A DNA stretch of 64,000 nucleotides from positions 186,001-250,000 of the forward strand of contig JAHBBC010000035.1 in the NCBI GenBank assembly GCA_019915015.1. The letters run 5' to 3'. This DNA comes from Auriscalpium vulgare. Lineage: Eukaryota; Basidiomycota; Agaricomycetes; Russulales; Auriscalpiaceae. The first letter of the stretch is position 1. Each line of letters begins with the position of its first letter. Shown piece by piece: positions 1 to 10,641 of this stretch. A program made the position numbers and the translations under genes. Below the pieces are notes generated by a model, which was not told where the DNA came from, did no database searches, and was given only the letters and a program-made list of their open reading frames with translations.

Positions 1-323
1 GCGGGTAGTTGGCTGGTCGCCCGCTGCCTGTCTGGCCACTGCCCCGCGTGTCACGCGGCCTTCTCGGGGTGGCGCGGGCGAAGATTCTGCAGGGTTCTTG
101 CCCTTTTTGCGTGCGGACATGGGGCGTTGACGTTGGGATGCTGCTCAGGCTGCGGCGCAGGTAGGGGTGGAGGGGTGAGCGATGAAGGGAGGTCTTGTTG
201 GCAAGGCCCATCGAAATTTGTAAGTTCAACTCCGCGCCTGATTTAGGATGGACTCAGAGGCTGACGCCGCGTGCGCAGTCCTAATTCTCCGCGCTATCAC
301 ATACATAGTCAACACTCTGCGCT
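1..323. other. Region 5' of Plavaka transposase
   Basis: GC-rich sequence with no supported gene. If the downstream transposase belongs to an intact element, its left terminal inverted repeat should be here or just outside the window. I could not match an inverted copy of this stretch by eye further right. Confidence 0.4.
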
Positions 324-3300
324 ATGTCCAAGAATTTTCGATGCGCTGGCTGTCTAGCGTCCTTCTCAAGCTCGGGCCTGGCCAAGCATCAGGCCATGAC
401 CCCCAACCCAAAGTGCCGCTCGCAGCAGCGGCAGCAGCCCTTCACAGCTCTCCGACTCGACCCCCGCCGCGCCCACCCGACGCCCAGTACCTCCGGCCCG
501 CGACCTGCATCTCCCCAGGCGCAACTCACATCTTCTCCCATCGACGTTGATAGTGATGAAGACGAGGAGCTACCATCCGCACAGGCGGGGTATGCAGGGC
601 GCACTCCGTCGCCGATCGCACTGGACAGCGACGACCACGACGCCGCCAACCCGGACCATCCACCAGCAGGCACGGGGCACTACTTCGCAGGCAATTTCTT
701 CGGCGAAGACTACGATGCGGACGACTTCAACTGGGCTCACGACTCAGACGAAGACTCCAACGATGAAGCGCGCGCGTCTGGGTCACCAGAGCGGAGGCTG
801 AGCGCCGACCCCGACTCCGATGTGGACGACGACGATGACGATCGTCCAGCGGAGTGGCTAGAGGAAGAACATGTGCCAGAGCTTGCGCACGAGCCTCCCT
901 CCTCACCCATTGCCCCATCGTCCCCACGCGGTCGCTCTTCATCTCCGAATGCGCCTGACGACAACGGACCGCCCCCACCCGAGCCCCTGGTTGCACCGAC
1001 TCATGCAGGTGCCGACTCTGACTGGGAAGACACCTTCGTTGTTGATTTTGATGGCGCAGCGGGCGCTCGGATGGCGGCGGCAGACCCGGATGGATTCGCA
1101 AAGTACACGGCGAGCATCGCAGCGGCCAATGACCCCAACAACCCATATCACCCATTCCCATCCAAACTCGCTTGGGAGCTGGCAAAATGGGCCAAATCCC
1201 GCGGGCCCACGTCGACGGCGCTAACGGACCTTCTGTCAATAGACGAGGTAAGCGCTGCTCGTTTCAGACAGATAGGAAAACCTGACACTTGCCTCCACGG
1301 CTAGGTCATTGATCGCCTTGCGCTTCCCTTCAAGAACGCGAACGAGCTTAATACAATTATCGACACGCACCTTCCCAAGCGCCCCACGTTCACTCGAGAC
1401 AAGATTGCCGTCGCAGGAGAGGAATACGAGTTCTATTACCGGGATCCCTTGGAGTGTATCAAGGCTCTCTATAGCGACCCCGAATTCGCGCCGCACCTGG
1501 CCTTCAAACCCGAGCGACACTATACAAGTGGGGAGAATGGGGCGCCGCGCGTATACAGCCAGATGCACACAGGCAAATGGTGGTGGAGAGTCCAGGTGCG
1601 TGCCCCGCAATGTTTCGTCTTGTCGCAATTGAGTTAACGGGCCTTGAACGTTTGCTAGGCGGCGCTTGAGAAGATTCAGCCGGGCGCCACAGTAGTCCCA
1701 TTGATCGTGGCGACAGACAAGACTCAAGTGACGCTTTTCCGAAACAAGGCAGCGTACCCAATCTACCTGACCATCGGCAACATCCCCAAAGAAATCCGCC
1801 GCAAACCATCCCGTCGCGCCCAAGTCCTGCTCGGTTATCTCCCCACTGCCCGGCTCATGCACATCAAAAGCCAGCCTACGCGCACACGGGCCCTCGCCAA
1901 CGTATTCCATGCATGCATGAGGAAGATTATGACGCCTATCAAGGAGCCAGGCCTGTACGGCGTCCCCATGGCCAGCGGCGACGGCGTGGTCCGTCGCTGC
2001 CATCCCATCTTTGCCGTCTTCGTGGGCGACTACCCGGAGCAATGCCTGGTCGCTGCGTGCAAAACGGGACAGTGTCCTCGGGGATGTATAATCGACGACA
2101 TCGGGCTAGGAGCCTACGTCCCAGCCGAGCGCCGCGACATGCGCGATATCATTCGCGCCCTCCGCACGATCGACAGAGGGCCCGCCGCTTATATCAAAGC
2201 TTGCCAGAACGCAGGCTTGAAGCCCATCCACCACCCCTTCTGGGAGGACCTTCCCTTCGCCAACGTCCACCAGGCCATCACCCCCGACATCCTGCATCAA
2301 CTCTATCAAGGCATGATGAAGCATATCACCAATTGGTTGAAGGATGCATTCGGAGCAGAGGAGATTGACGCGCGATTCGCTCGCCTGCCTCCCAATCATT
2401 CGGTACGAATATTCACTTCGGGAATCTCGCACCTCTCTCGTGTGTCAGGGCAAGAACACAAGGACATCTGCCGCGTCTTACTTGGCATTATTCCCGGCCT
2501 TCCTCTCCCTGATGGGCTCTCTTCCTATTGGCTCATCTGCGCCCTACGGGCCCTGCTGGACTTCGTCTACGTCGCCCAATACCCCTCACACTCTTCGGAC
2601 ACCCTCGCCTACCTTGAGAGCGCCCTGGCGCGATTCCATGCCAACAAGGCAATCTTCATCGAGCTGGGTGTGCGGCCCGACTTCGAGCTGCCCAAACTCC
2701 ACGCGATGATGCACTACGTCGAGGCCATCAAGGATTTCGGCACAACGGACAACTACAACACGGAATACACCGAGCGTCTGCATATCGACCTGGCGAAGGA
2801 CGCGTACCGAGCAACCAACCGCAAGGACGAATATAATCAAATGACAAAGTGGCTTCTGCGACGCGAGAAGGTGATGAGACACGACGCCTATGTGAAATGG
2901 AGGCTCGCCGGAGAGCCTCCAGTCGGGGGCTATGATCCTGCGTACGTCCCGCGGCACCTCCGTCTCAAACTCACCATGCACCCCACCGTCAAGGCCGTGA
3001 CGTTCAGGAACGCTGGGAGACTTTATGGTGCAATGCGCCTTCGGTCCCTGCTGTCTGAGCTCATCGTCCGATGGAATCACCCGGACCTCTCACCCCGCTT
3101 GGTCAAAGCCCGCGCTGCAACGTTGGCCTTACCTTTTGGCTATGTTGCCGCGTTCCATCGTGTAAAGTTCTGGCATCCCGACGCTCAGGGCCAAGACGAT
3201 GCACCCGAAACTCTGGATAGCATCCACACGCACCCGCCATACCGCGACACCCTCGGCCGTCGTCAACCCAGCCGTTTCGACACCGCGCTCGCACGCGTGG

Positions 3301-3756
3301 ACACCGCAGACGATGAAGACAACAACAACGCCCCGGGTGTTGACGGTACGAGTTCTTTCTATGGCATGAGACATGTTGCTCAAGCAGTCTGTGTGGGCAG
3401 GCTTGCAGGTTGTCCAGGTACGACTTGTCTTCTCCATGTCTGAACGCCACCGCGAGGCAATGTTCGGGACGGCAAAACCAGTGCCGACACATTTTGCATA
3501 TGTCGAGTGGTTCACACCCTTTGGCCCCGCGCCAGAGCGAGCGCACCAGATGTATCGCATATCCCGACGCGTCGTGGCGGGCATTCGTGCCGCTAGTGTT
3601 ATCCCAATCAGCGACCTGGTGAGGAGCGTGCATCTTATCCCGGACTTCGGAGTAGCAGTCCCTCGTGCATGGGCGTCTTCAACTGTGTTGGAGCAGGCCT
3701 CAAATTTCTTTGTCAATTCCTATACGGACCGTAATACTTATATATCTATATACTGA
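324..3756 (+). CDS. Plavaka-type DNA transposase
   Basis: Transposase of the Plavaka group, cut-and-paste elements common in agaricomycetes and usually discussed with KDZ elements. The start ATG at 324 opens onto a short Cys-rich zinc-finger-like segment (CAGC at residues 8-11, His22, Cys30), followed by a long acidic, Pro/Ser-rich disordered stretch to about residue 250. The conserved catalytic region starts near KLAWELAKW and includes the LHQLYQGMMKH, ISHLSRVSGQEHKD and YNTEYTERLH blocks. My model has four exons: 324-1247, 1305-1595, 1659-3345 and 3401-3756. All junctions are in phase and give about 1085 residues, the expected length. No stop or frameshift is visible, so the gene may be active. 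Acceptor 3400 was chosen because it is the only nearby AG that keeps frame into the terminal exon (RLVFSMSERHREAMFG). Family call from motifs; exact catalytic residues not assigned. Confidence 0.85.
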
Positions 3757-3955
3757 ATGCAATATACTGTGCCCTAGGTGAATGCAGTGGAATGTGTGCG
3801 CTAAGAAACGGCAGGGCTTATGTAGGGCAAATCCTGAAAACCCCAGCTGCGCGTGTGTCACATGCGGTCACAGGCTGTTCGAGCGGCTGGGCGCAGGGCG
3901 ACTCGCGACTCACACCATCGTCTCCTCTGTCCATCCTCTCCTGCCGTCGCGTAGC

Positions 3956-4943
3956 ATGGCTACCAAGGTGCGTCGCCTTGTGCATCAGCATGGTGTTCGG
4001 CGCTGAACGCCTGTGCAGGACCGGCTGGAAGAGTTCTATTGTGCAATGTCCGGGCACGGCACGGTCGACATCGTCTTCAGGCCAGCGGACGGCGGGAAGG
4101 GCACGGTGTGTACCAGCATATCACCTCCCAGCACTTCCGAGTGATCTCCAAACCGAAGGCCATGCGAGCTGCGCATGACGACCCATCCGCGGCGCCCGCT
4201 AGCACTTCCCAGCCCTTCGAACCTCGGCCCCGCTACGTCGCCCAACATACCACTCATGCTGACTGCGAGCCAAATATCGTCAACGACGTCAATGACGGGA
4301 CATCTGGCAGCGACTCCTCCAGCGACCAGTCGCAGGTAGAACGCGAGAGCGACGACCCGTACGACGACGGCTACGAGTCGTCCAGGGGCGAACAAGTCAA
4401 CGCCTCCGACATCAATGACCTGACGCGCGGCGACGAGGCCACGGGCACCCGGTCCTCCTCCATCGAGCCAGAGATCGCCTGCGACGTCGACAACCAGACG
4501 CATCCACCATCGCTGGGCAATAATGCCGCCGACTGGGACGGCGATTTGCCCGCGGGATGCGCACTCGACGAGAACGGCATCTTGGTGCTCACTCGCCAGA
4601 CGCGTACGCCGCAACAGCAAGAGAGCGCCCCCGACGTCGACGTCGACAACCACTGGATGACGCAAGGCGAGCGGCCGTCCAACAAGGGCGACGTCATGCC
4701 GCTGGTGCAGCCTTTCGGTGAAGGCCTCCGACCTGTCGAGATCGCAACCCCAGGGACCTTCACAGTGACGTGAGTGCAGCACCCCCACTGAACGAATGTT
4801 ATTCGCTGACGATAGCACGCAGCCACAGGGATGCCCCGCCGTCGCAGTCAGACAATGACGCGGCGCCTCCAGCAAAAAAAAGGAGGCAGACCATTGCACG
4901 CTGGAGTCGCGCGCAGGACACGGACGATGGAGCCTCGAAATGA
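3956..4943 (+). CDS. Unrecognised acidic nuclear-type protein
   Basis: Not a family I recognise. Best model: a tiny first exon (3956-3967, Met-Ala-Thr-Lys), then 4019-4105, 4213-4769 and 4823-4943, all in phase, about 258 residues. The second exon encodes DRLEEFYCAMSGHGTVDIVF. The middle is Ser/Asp/Glu-rich and probably disordered. The last exon carries a basic cluster, PPAKKRRQ, resembling an SV40-type nuclear localisation signal, just before the stop at 4941. The third junction is uncertain because a longer exon in the other frame is also open. The gene lies 200 bp after the Plavaka gene on the same strand. It may be a passenger of the same transposon or an independent host gene; the sequence alone does not decide. 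Confidence 0.45.
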
Positions 4944-5189
4944 CGCAGCACAGAAAGGTTGGGTGAAATGGAGGGGACCCTACCAGGCCGCGGTGTAGCT
5001 GTAGCTCAGTTGAAATGGACTAAGTCCCCTCTCAGAGTGGAAATTGAATGAGTATCATTGAGGTTGCCATTAGTGCTGGTACAGCCACGGACCCCGGGCC
5101 GTGCGACCGTTGGCGCGTTGGCGCCCTTCCTCCGCGTAGGCGCCCTTCTCTTCCTTGCCTCCCTCACCTACTCTACCATCTGCCCAACA

Positions 5190-5970
5190 ATGTCGCATTG
5201 GGAGCTGCCCATTGCTCGCCGGTACATCACCCTCCCAAGCCCCGGACACTATGTGTGTGGCTACCATCTCTCTGCGCATAGTTCGCTCATCGTCTTGTCT
5301 TCAGAGTCTCGAGGTTGCCGCCTGGCAAGCGTTGTGGGCGGCTGCCTACCGGGGGTCTGCAAGCTCTCCGGACGGCGTGGAATGCGCAACAGCCCCGACG
5401 CCCCCAGTTGTCATCGTCCGCAGCCTACCGGCTTTCCATGGACGCAGCAAGAGCGGCATGCCTTCCAACGCCTCCCCGGTGTTTGCTCCGGAGCCTCGTC
5501 CCGCCTTCACCGCCAATCCCACGCCAGTCATAGAACGCATAGCTATAAAAAATGGGTCTGCTTCCTCCCTCGATGCGGGCCGCGCGAGCATCACCCCCGC
5601 CAGCGCAGTCAGTCCCTCGACCATCATCCAGATCCCCCCAAACGCGGGGGGAGACGGCCTACCCACTCCCCTGTGCTCTCCACAAGAAGCCCCCGCGCCG
5701 GCTGGAGAGTTGCTGGGGCCTGGCCCTGTGATCTCAGCATATGGCGAAGTCCTCATTAACGCGCTCTCCCCTCCTCCAGCGCACCACCGCGCGCGCGCCC
5801 GGACGCCTAATCCGTGCCCCCCGCCTACCCCGCCGATAGCTGCTCCTCGCACTTGCATGCCGCATATGAGTCCTTTCGGGCCGGCGAAGGTCGATCTTCC
5901 CGACGTGTTCGACTCGGAGCTAGAAGAAGTCGACTTGGGCGCAGGAATGTCCAGCGCGGCGCTAGGCTAA
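5190..5970 (+). CDS. Unrecognised Pro/Ala-rich protein
   Basis: Two-exon model: 5190-5252 (MSHWELPIARRYITLPSPGH...) spliced at GTGTGT to an acceptor ending at 5304, then 5305-5970. The phase is 0 at both borders and the product is about 242 residues. After the junction the protein reads SLEVAAWQALWAAAYRGSAS. It then becomes low-complexity (Pro, Ala, Ser) and ends in an acidic patch (DVFDSELEEVDLG). No enzyme motif, signal peptide or membrane segment is seen. The start was chosen because it opens a clean 63-nt exon with canonical splice sites; the frame is also open further 5' without an ATG in good context. It follows the previous gene by 250 bp on the same strand. Function unknown. Confidence 0.4.
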
Positions 5971-6559
5971 GACTCGCAGGACTCATCGTCGGTGAGCCAT
6001 ATTGCGCGTCACTGGCAAGCAAATGAGCTTACCTTTTTGCAGCGCTCGAGCAGTGCGTCGCGCGATTGCGCAGGGCGCGCGCGGGCAGTCGCTCGGGCAG
6101 TATTGTCGTATCTCTGCCTCAATCATCGTCATTCATTTCTTGTTGTAACAAAATCTGTAGCTGCCAGTGCCCTCCTCCAAGGATTCTCGTCCATTTCTTG
6201 GAATCCCCGATTGCTTGTGCTAACCGAGTCTACCGTGGCCCTCCTCTGACGCTCTCACATAGTCTCCTCATACAATTCCATACGAAATTCCATACGCTCC
6301 GCTCGTTTGCTGCCGCCAACCCATGCCTGTAAATACTGTACATCTCGCCTTGTCGTAGCGCTCCAAATTTTACCCTAACCTTGTTGTAGCACTCCGAATA
6401 TTGCCGTGAGCGGGCTGCAGCGCGGGTTCTCGCTCTCACCGGACTTCCATGAAGCGGCATCGGGTGGAAGGAGGATTGTGCAGAGGCCAGCGCCGGGTGC
6501 GCGCGAAAGTTGGGCACAGAGCGGCCTGTCATGTAATAGCCAGGGGAACTCAACATGAT
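5971..6559. other. Intergenic, no gene seen
   Basis: Stretch between two convergent small gene models. It has mixed composition and short ORFs only. No tRNA, clear repeat or conserved reading frame was found. Confidence 0.5.
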
Positions 6560-7123
6560 TTATGATTGAGCAGAGCAGTAGGTAGCAGTCGTTGCCAAAA
6601 CATTGGGTACAAAGATCCAAGAAAGAACGGCAAACAGGAATACGATAGCTCGAGCGTCGTGACTTGAAGACGGAGGTCACCTTGAGAGGAAATGAGTTTT
6701 TGTATATGGAAGGCAGCAAGGGACACGCACTTGAAAGCAGCAGATGCTCGGGCATCTGCCTCTTCCTCGCCCTGCGAGGACCCTTCGGCCTGGCCCCTGA
6801 ACACCACTTCCACATCCCGCACAAGGGCGACGACTTCTTTCGACATCGCAACGCGAGATCCGTCATTTGCGCAGACAGGAATCTTGAGGGACAGATGCAC
6901 TGTCCGCACGACGGCCGGGCCTGCATGGCCCTCGTCTTGCCGTGGGGGCAACGCCTCGAGAGGCTGGTGCGTGACGAGCGCGTCGCCGACCAATGTGTCG
7001 ATCACCTGGGCAGTAGCGGAGTCAGTCTACGCACGGGTAAGGGAGCGCGTCACGTACGAGGGATCCGAGCTCTGCGAAGTCGATATCCAGGATGACGTGC
7101 GACAGGGTGTTTGACCGAGGCAT
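6560..7123 (-). CDS. Unrecognised small protein, possible tail anchor
   Basis: Minus-strand model of three exons: 7123-7058 (MPRSNTLSHVILDIDFAELG...), 7005-6731 and 6662-6560, all in phase, about 147 residues. The first two exons look genuinely coding: a hydrophobic/acidic pattern (LDIDFAELGSL, then VIDTLVGDALV) and a Val-rich segment ending in a Glu-rich patch. The third exon, if real, adds a strongly hydrophobic stretch (AIVFLFAVLSWIFVPNVLA) suggesting a C-terminal membrane anchor. Using the alternative acceptor at the preceding AG would instead stop translation almost at once. No family recognised. It lies between the transposase cluster and the TET/JBP gene and is transcribed opposite to both. 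Confidence 0.4.
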
Positions 7124-7660
7124 TGCGGGCGGTGAAGATGGTGTAGAGATAAGAGAAGGCGACAAGTCGCGCGGCTGCTAGTTCCATACTGGGATCAAGC
7201 TCAGAGGCGCCGGCCCCGCGACCGCCGCACAGGCGAGCTGAACACTGAGTGTTTGATCATGGAAGACTCGCAACCAGGCTGCGTTCGTCGGGGGGGGGGG
7301 GGGGGCCAGCACGCCGCCACAAGGTAGAGACGACCAAGCGAACGAAGTGCCAAGTGGCGCGTGCATTGGTGGCGGGTTGCTCACGTCGCTGACAGCCTCC
7401 GCTGGAAGCGCTGGCGGCAGTCCCACTTGCTACTGTTTCCTCCGCCCATCCCCTTCTCCTGATCCTCTTGCGCGACGCGGCCCTATACAGCCTTTCACGA
7501 GCCCGCGATTTGCCTGGCTAATTGTAAGGCAAGTCCTTGCCTGTCCATCCATTACGCTGGCCCATCGCGTTGCCTGCGCGTTGACGCGCCTGTGGCATGC
7601 CGACTCGCCCGACGCTCGTCGATGCATCTTGCGCGCTGCGCTCAGTCGACTCACGTCTGC

Positions 7661-7960
7661 GCAGCCCTGCACGGAGCCACACCAGGCACCTCCTGGCTGC
7701 GCAGACGCGTGTCGACGGCGCGTAGAGCGCGAGATGCATCAAGAAGATGCGCTGCGCTGGCAATGCCCGACCTGGACGCGTCACCCACCCTCTACGCGTC
7801 TCGCACTCCTCGCGCCGTTGACATGCGTCCTCGCAGCCTTGCACGGAGCCACACCAGGCACCTCCTGGCTGCGCGGACGCGTGCCGACGACGCACGCAGC
7901 GCGAGACGCGTCAAGACATTCCGTAGCGCCGCCCACCCTCTACGCGTCCCGCATTGCCAA
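7661..7960. repeat. Two-copy tandem repeat, period 172 bp
   Basis: A block starting GCAGCCCTGCACGGAGCCAC at 7661 recurs at 7833 with few changes. The copies share the following ACCAGGCACCTCCTGGCTGC and then diverge gradually. No coding assignment is made. The block lies directly 5' of the 148-bp array. Confidence 0.7.
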
Positions 7961-7971
7961 GAACGTTTGCT

Positions 7972-8600
7972 GACCTGGTTAATTTTGCCTACAGGACGTC
8001 TCCAACCGCGCTGCGCAAAGGGCGCCGCCAAGAAGGCGCTTGAAGCAGGGGTCGTGGATAGAAAGTCTGCCGGCGCTGCTGCGGGTCTAGGAAAGCTCGG
8101 GCAAATAAACGAGGTGAATACTGCCATTCCTGAGATCCTACGCCCGGTAGTGGATAGAAAGTCTGCCGGCGCTGCTGCGGGTCTAGGAAAGCTCGGGCAA
8201 ATAAACGAGGTGAATACTGCCATTCCTGAGATCCTACGCCCGGTACTAACCTGCATGTTTTTCGCCTACAGGGCATCCGCCAACTCGCCGTGAAGTCGTG
8301 GATAGATTGTCAGGCAGCGCCGCTGCAAATCGTGGGTCGCACGGGCAAATCAACAAGGCGAGTAGGGCCATTCCTGAGTGTGCTCAACCAGTACTGACCC
8401 TTGTGCTTTGCGCCTACAGAACATCCCCCCGCGCCCGGTGCAGGCGTGGATAGATAGTTAACCAGCGCCGCAGCGAGTGGAGCTGTGTTTTGGAAACAAA
8501 ACCAGGCGAGTACTACAATCACTTAGCGCGTTTGGCAGATACTGACCGGCGTGTTTTGCGCGCACAGAATATCCACGAACGCACGCAGAAGTCGCTGACA
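7972..8600 (+). repeat. Tandem exon/intron-like array, 148-bp period
   Basis: Degenerate units each contain a branch-site-like CTGAC/CTAAC, a pyrimidine/T-rich stretch, a 3' splice-site-like CCTACAG or GCACAG, and a following exon-like segment encoding variants of K-S-W-I-D. Splice-acceptor-like sites end at 7994, 8271, 8419 and 8567. The last three are exactly 148 bp apart, and the first gap is enlarged by a separate 96-bp duplication. The array ends just before the ATG of the TET/JBP gene at 8630, so it may be its 5' leader or the remnant of an amplified upstream exon. Confidence 0.65.
8054..8245. repeat. Exact 96-bp direct duplication
   Basis: Positions 8054-8149 and 8150-8245 are identical by eye over all 96 bp, starting GTGGATAGAAAGTCTGCCGG. 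The perfect identity inside an otherwise degenerate array points to a very recent slippage event, or to an assembly duplication. Confidence 0.85.
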
Positions 8601-8629
8601 GAAAACTGGGGCGCGGGGTGCCAGACAAG

Positions 8630-10407
8630 ATGAGCGAGCGGACGGTACGCCGTCGCAAGCCTTGCACGCGTAACCTGCGCTGATCTGATCCGCCAGACAA
8701 GATCAAAAAAGACGTACTCTCCATACGTGTGCCAAGACTTCGACTTGGCTGCTGCCATAGCGGGCTCGCTCGCTCGTGAGCACACGAATAGCCTCAACGA
8801 CGCGCAGCATCTCGGAGACATACAGGCCGAGAGCCTCGCCGAGGCGCAGCGCGAACGCAGCGCGTGGCCTGGAGACGACTCGGATGGCGCGGGCTCGCAG
8901 TGGCGCGCCGGGTGGGGTGAGGCGGGGCAGTGCGCTGAGGAAAAGACAGCAAGTGCCAAAGCAGAGCATGCGCGCAGAGCCATCCGCGCTCGCGACCGCG
9001 AACAGCGAGAGCAGGAAGATGCCGGGTACGAAGACGTCGACCTTGACGCTGCCCACGGTCCAGTCGAACGCCCTCAGAAAGCCAGAGACAAACGAAGACG
9101 GCGCACAGACCGCAAGGCCAGTCAGCAGCTCACGCCTTCCGGCGTGCCCTTGCCGACAGCGCACATGGCCGGAGCTTATGCCTCTGCGTCGATTGCTCAA
9201 GGCCTTCCCGCGGATGTTGCGGACTTCAAGGTGGCGAGCGGTAGCTGGATTGCCAAGGCAGGGTTCGACGAGGTGGCGGCGGCCTATCTCGACCAGCTGG
9301 TTCCGCCGAACGAGCTGGTTGCAAGGCACAAGTTCACAATCAAGCGTTGGGACGGAATGTAAGTCCGCAACTAGTCCCTAGCTCAAGGATGCCCCTGACG
9401 TCCAGTTTGCGCGGCTAGTAATGGCGAGTCCTTTGTCGACCGACAAGATCGCGTGCTCGTGCAATTGGCCGGGCGACCGCCGACAGACAAGACGTGGCCC
9501 GACGTGCACAAGAGTGCGAGTCGCGTGTTCGACAAGGCAGCAGACATCGCCGGGTTCAAGGAAGATGGCCCAAAGCACCAGCGGGGGCAGTATCACTCCA
9601 TTCATGCCGGATTCACATTTGGCGGAGGTGAAAAGGTACGTCGACATCTGGAAACAGCGGGCGCGGCCGTGGGTTAACCTTGCTCATTCCAGGAGCCGTA
9701 CAACGTGGCGCGGAAGAGCGAGAAAGTTCAGGAGGCAAGGGAGGAGCTGTTGGGACATGAAGGGGTGGGCCGGATTGCAGGCTTCCAGAGCAGTGCGTCG
9801 TGTTTCCTTTCGACCACTCCTCTTACTCACATTTTGTGATACGATAGGTGCAACATCCTTGCATGGGCCACGGCTCTTCGAGCATCTCGATGGAGTCGTA
9901 ACAGACGTGCAGGCCCGCAACCCACTCCTCCACAAACCGTTCAGGCGAAGCGTGTTTCCTGTGGCTACTTTCAACTTGGGCCCTCGAGCGCAGACGGTAC
10001 CTCATCGGGATTCGAAGAATGTGCCGTACGGGTGGTGCGCTATCACCGCGCTGGGGGACTTCGACCCCACCAAGGGCGGCCACATAATCCTATGGGAGCT
10101 CAAGTTAATCATTGAATTTCCTCCGGGGTCGACAATCCTCATTCCTTCCGCGCTTCTCACCCACAGCAATACGCCTATCCAAGAAGGCGAGACACGTCAA
10201 TCTCTCACTCAATACTGCTCAGGCGACCTAGTGCGCTGGCATGCCTTTGGGCAACGGACCGCAGAGACGCTGAGCCAGGAGGACCCCGACCTGAAGCAAC
10301 GACTCGACGAGGAGCTCGCGGGACGGTGGAAGAAGGCGGTTGGATTCTTCTCGAAGCGATCAGAGCTTCAGGAGGATTTGTGGGTGATGCGTGAGGAGTC
10401 CCTCTAG
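8630..10407 (+). CDS. TET/JBP 2-oxoglutarate/Fe(II) dioxygenase
   Basis: Member of the TET/JBP family, nuclear 2-oxoglutarate- and Fe(II)-dependent dioxygenases that hydroxylate 5-methylcytosine or thymine in DNA. Best model: exons 8630-8644, 8697-9358, 9419-9635, 9693-9792 and 9848-10407. All are in phase, 517 residues, with no stop or frameshift. The N-terminal third is charged and probably disordered, with a basic patch (DKRRRRTDRK) usable as a nuclear signal. The C-terminal catalytic domain shows the iron-binding H-x-D in VPHRDSKN (about His384, Asp386), the distal His in LTHSNTPI (about His437) and the 2-oxoglutarate-binding Arg in EGETRQSLTQY (about Arg448). GWCAITALGDFDPTKGGH matches the core of the fungal family. 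Acceptor 9418 was chosen because the alternative at 9405 gives an immediate stop. Fungal TET/JBP genes are known to be linked to KDZ-type transposons; here a Plavaka gene lies 5 kb upstream. Substrate is inferred. Confidence 0.88.
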
Positions 10408-10641
10408 TAGGTTGTTTTTTGGGTACAATATGTATATACATAATGCTCTAGTAGATGCAAGTAAATACAGAGTTTCTGGTGGCTAGCATTGGCATAAGGC
10501 AAGGCAGGGCAGAGGACTGAGGTGGGACTGTAGCATAAGGCGCGTGTGACATGGTGTGACATTGGGCTCGCTGTGACCAAATGTTGCGTCGTGCCCACTT
10601 AGGCAGGTGTTAGTGTCAATTATGGGGGGAGGGTTTCCCAG

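Noticed and set aside
7290..7305. Run of about 16 G as a regulatory or G-quadruplex element
   Set aside because: A lone homopolymer without repeated G-tract spacing is as likely to be an alignment or sequencing feature.
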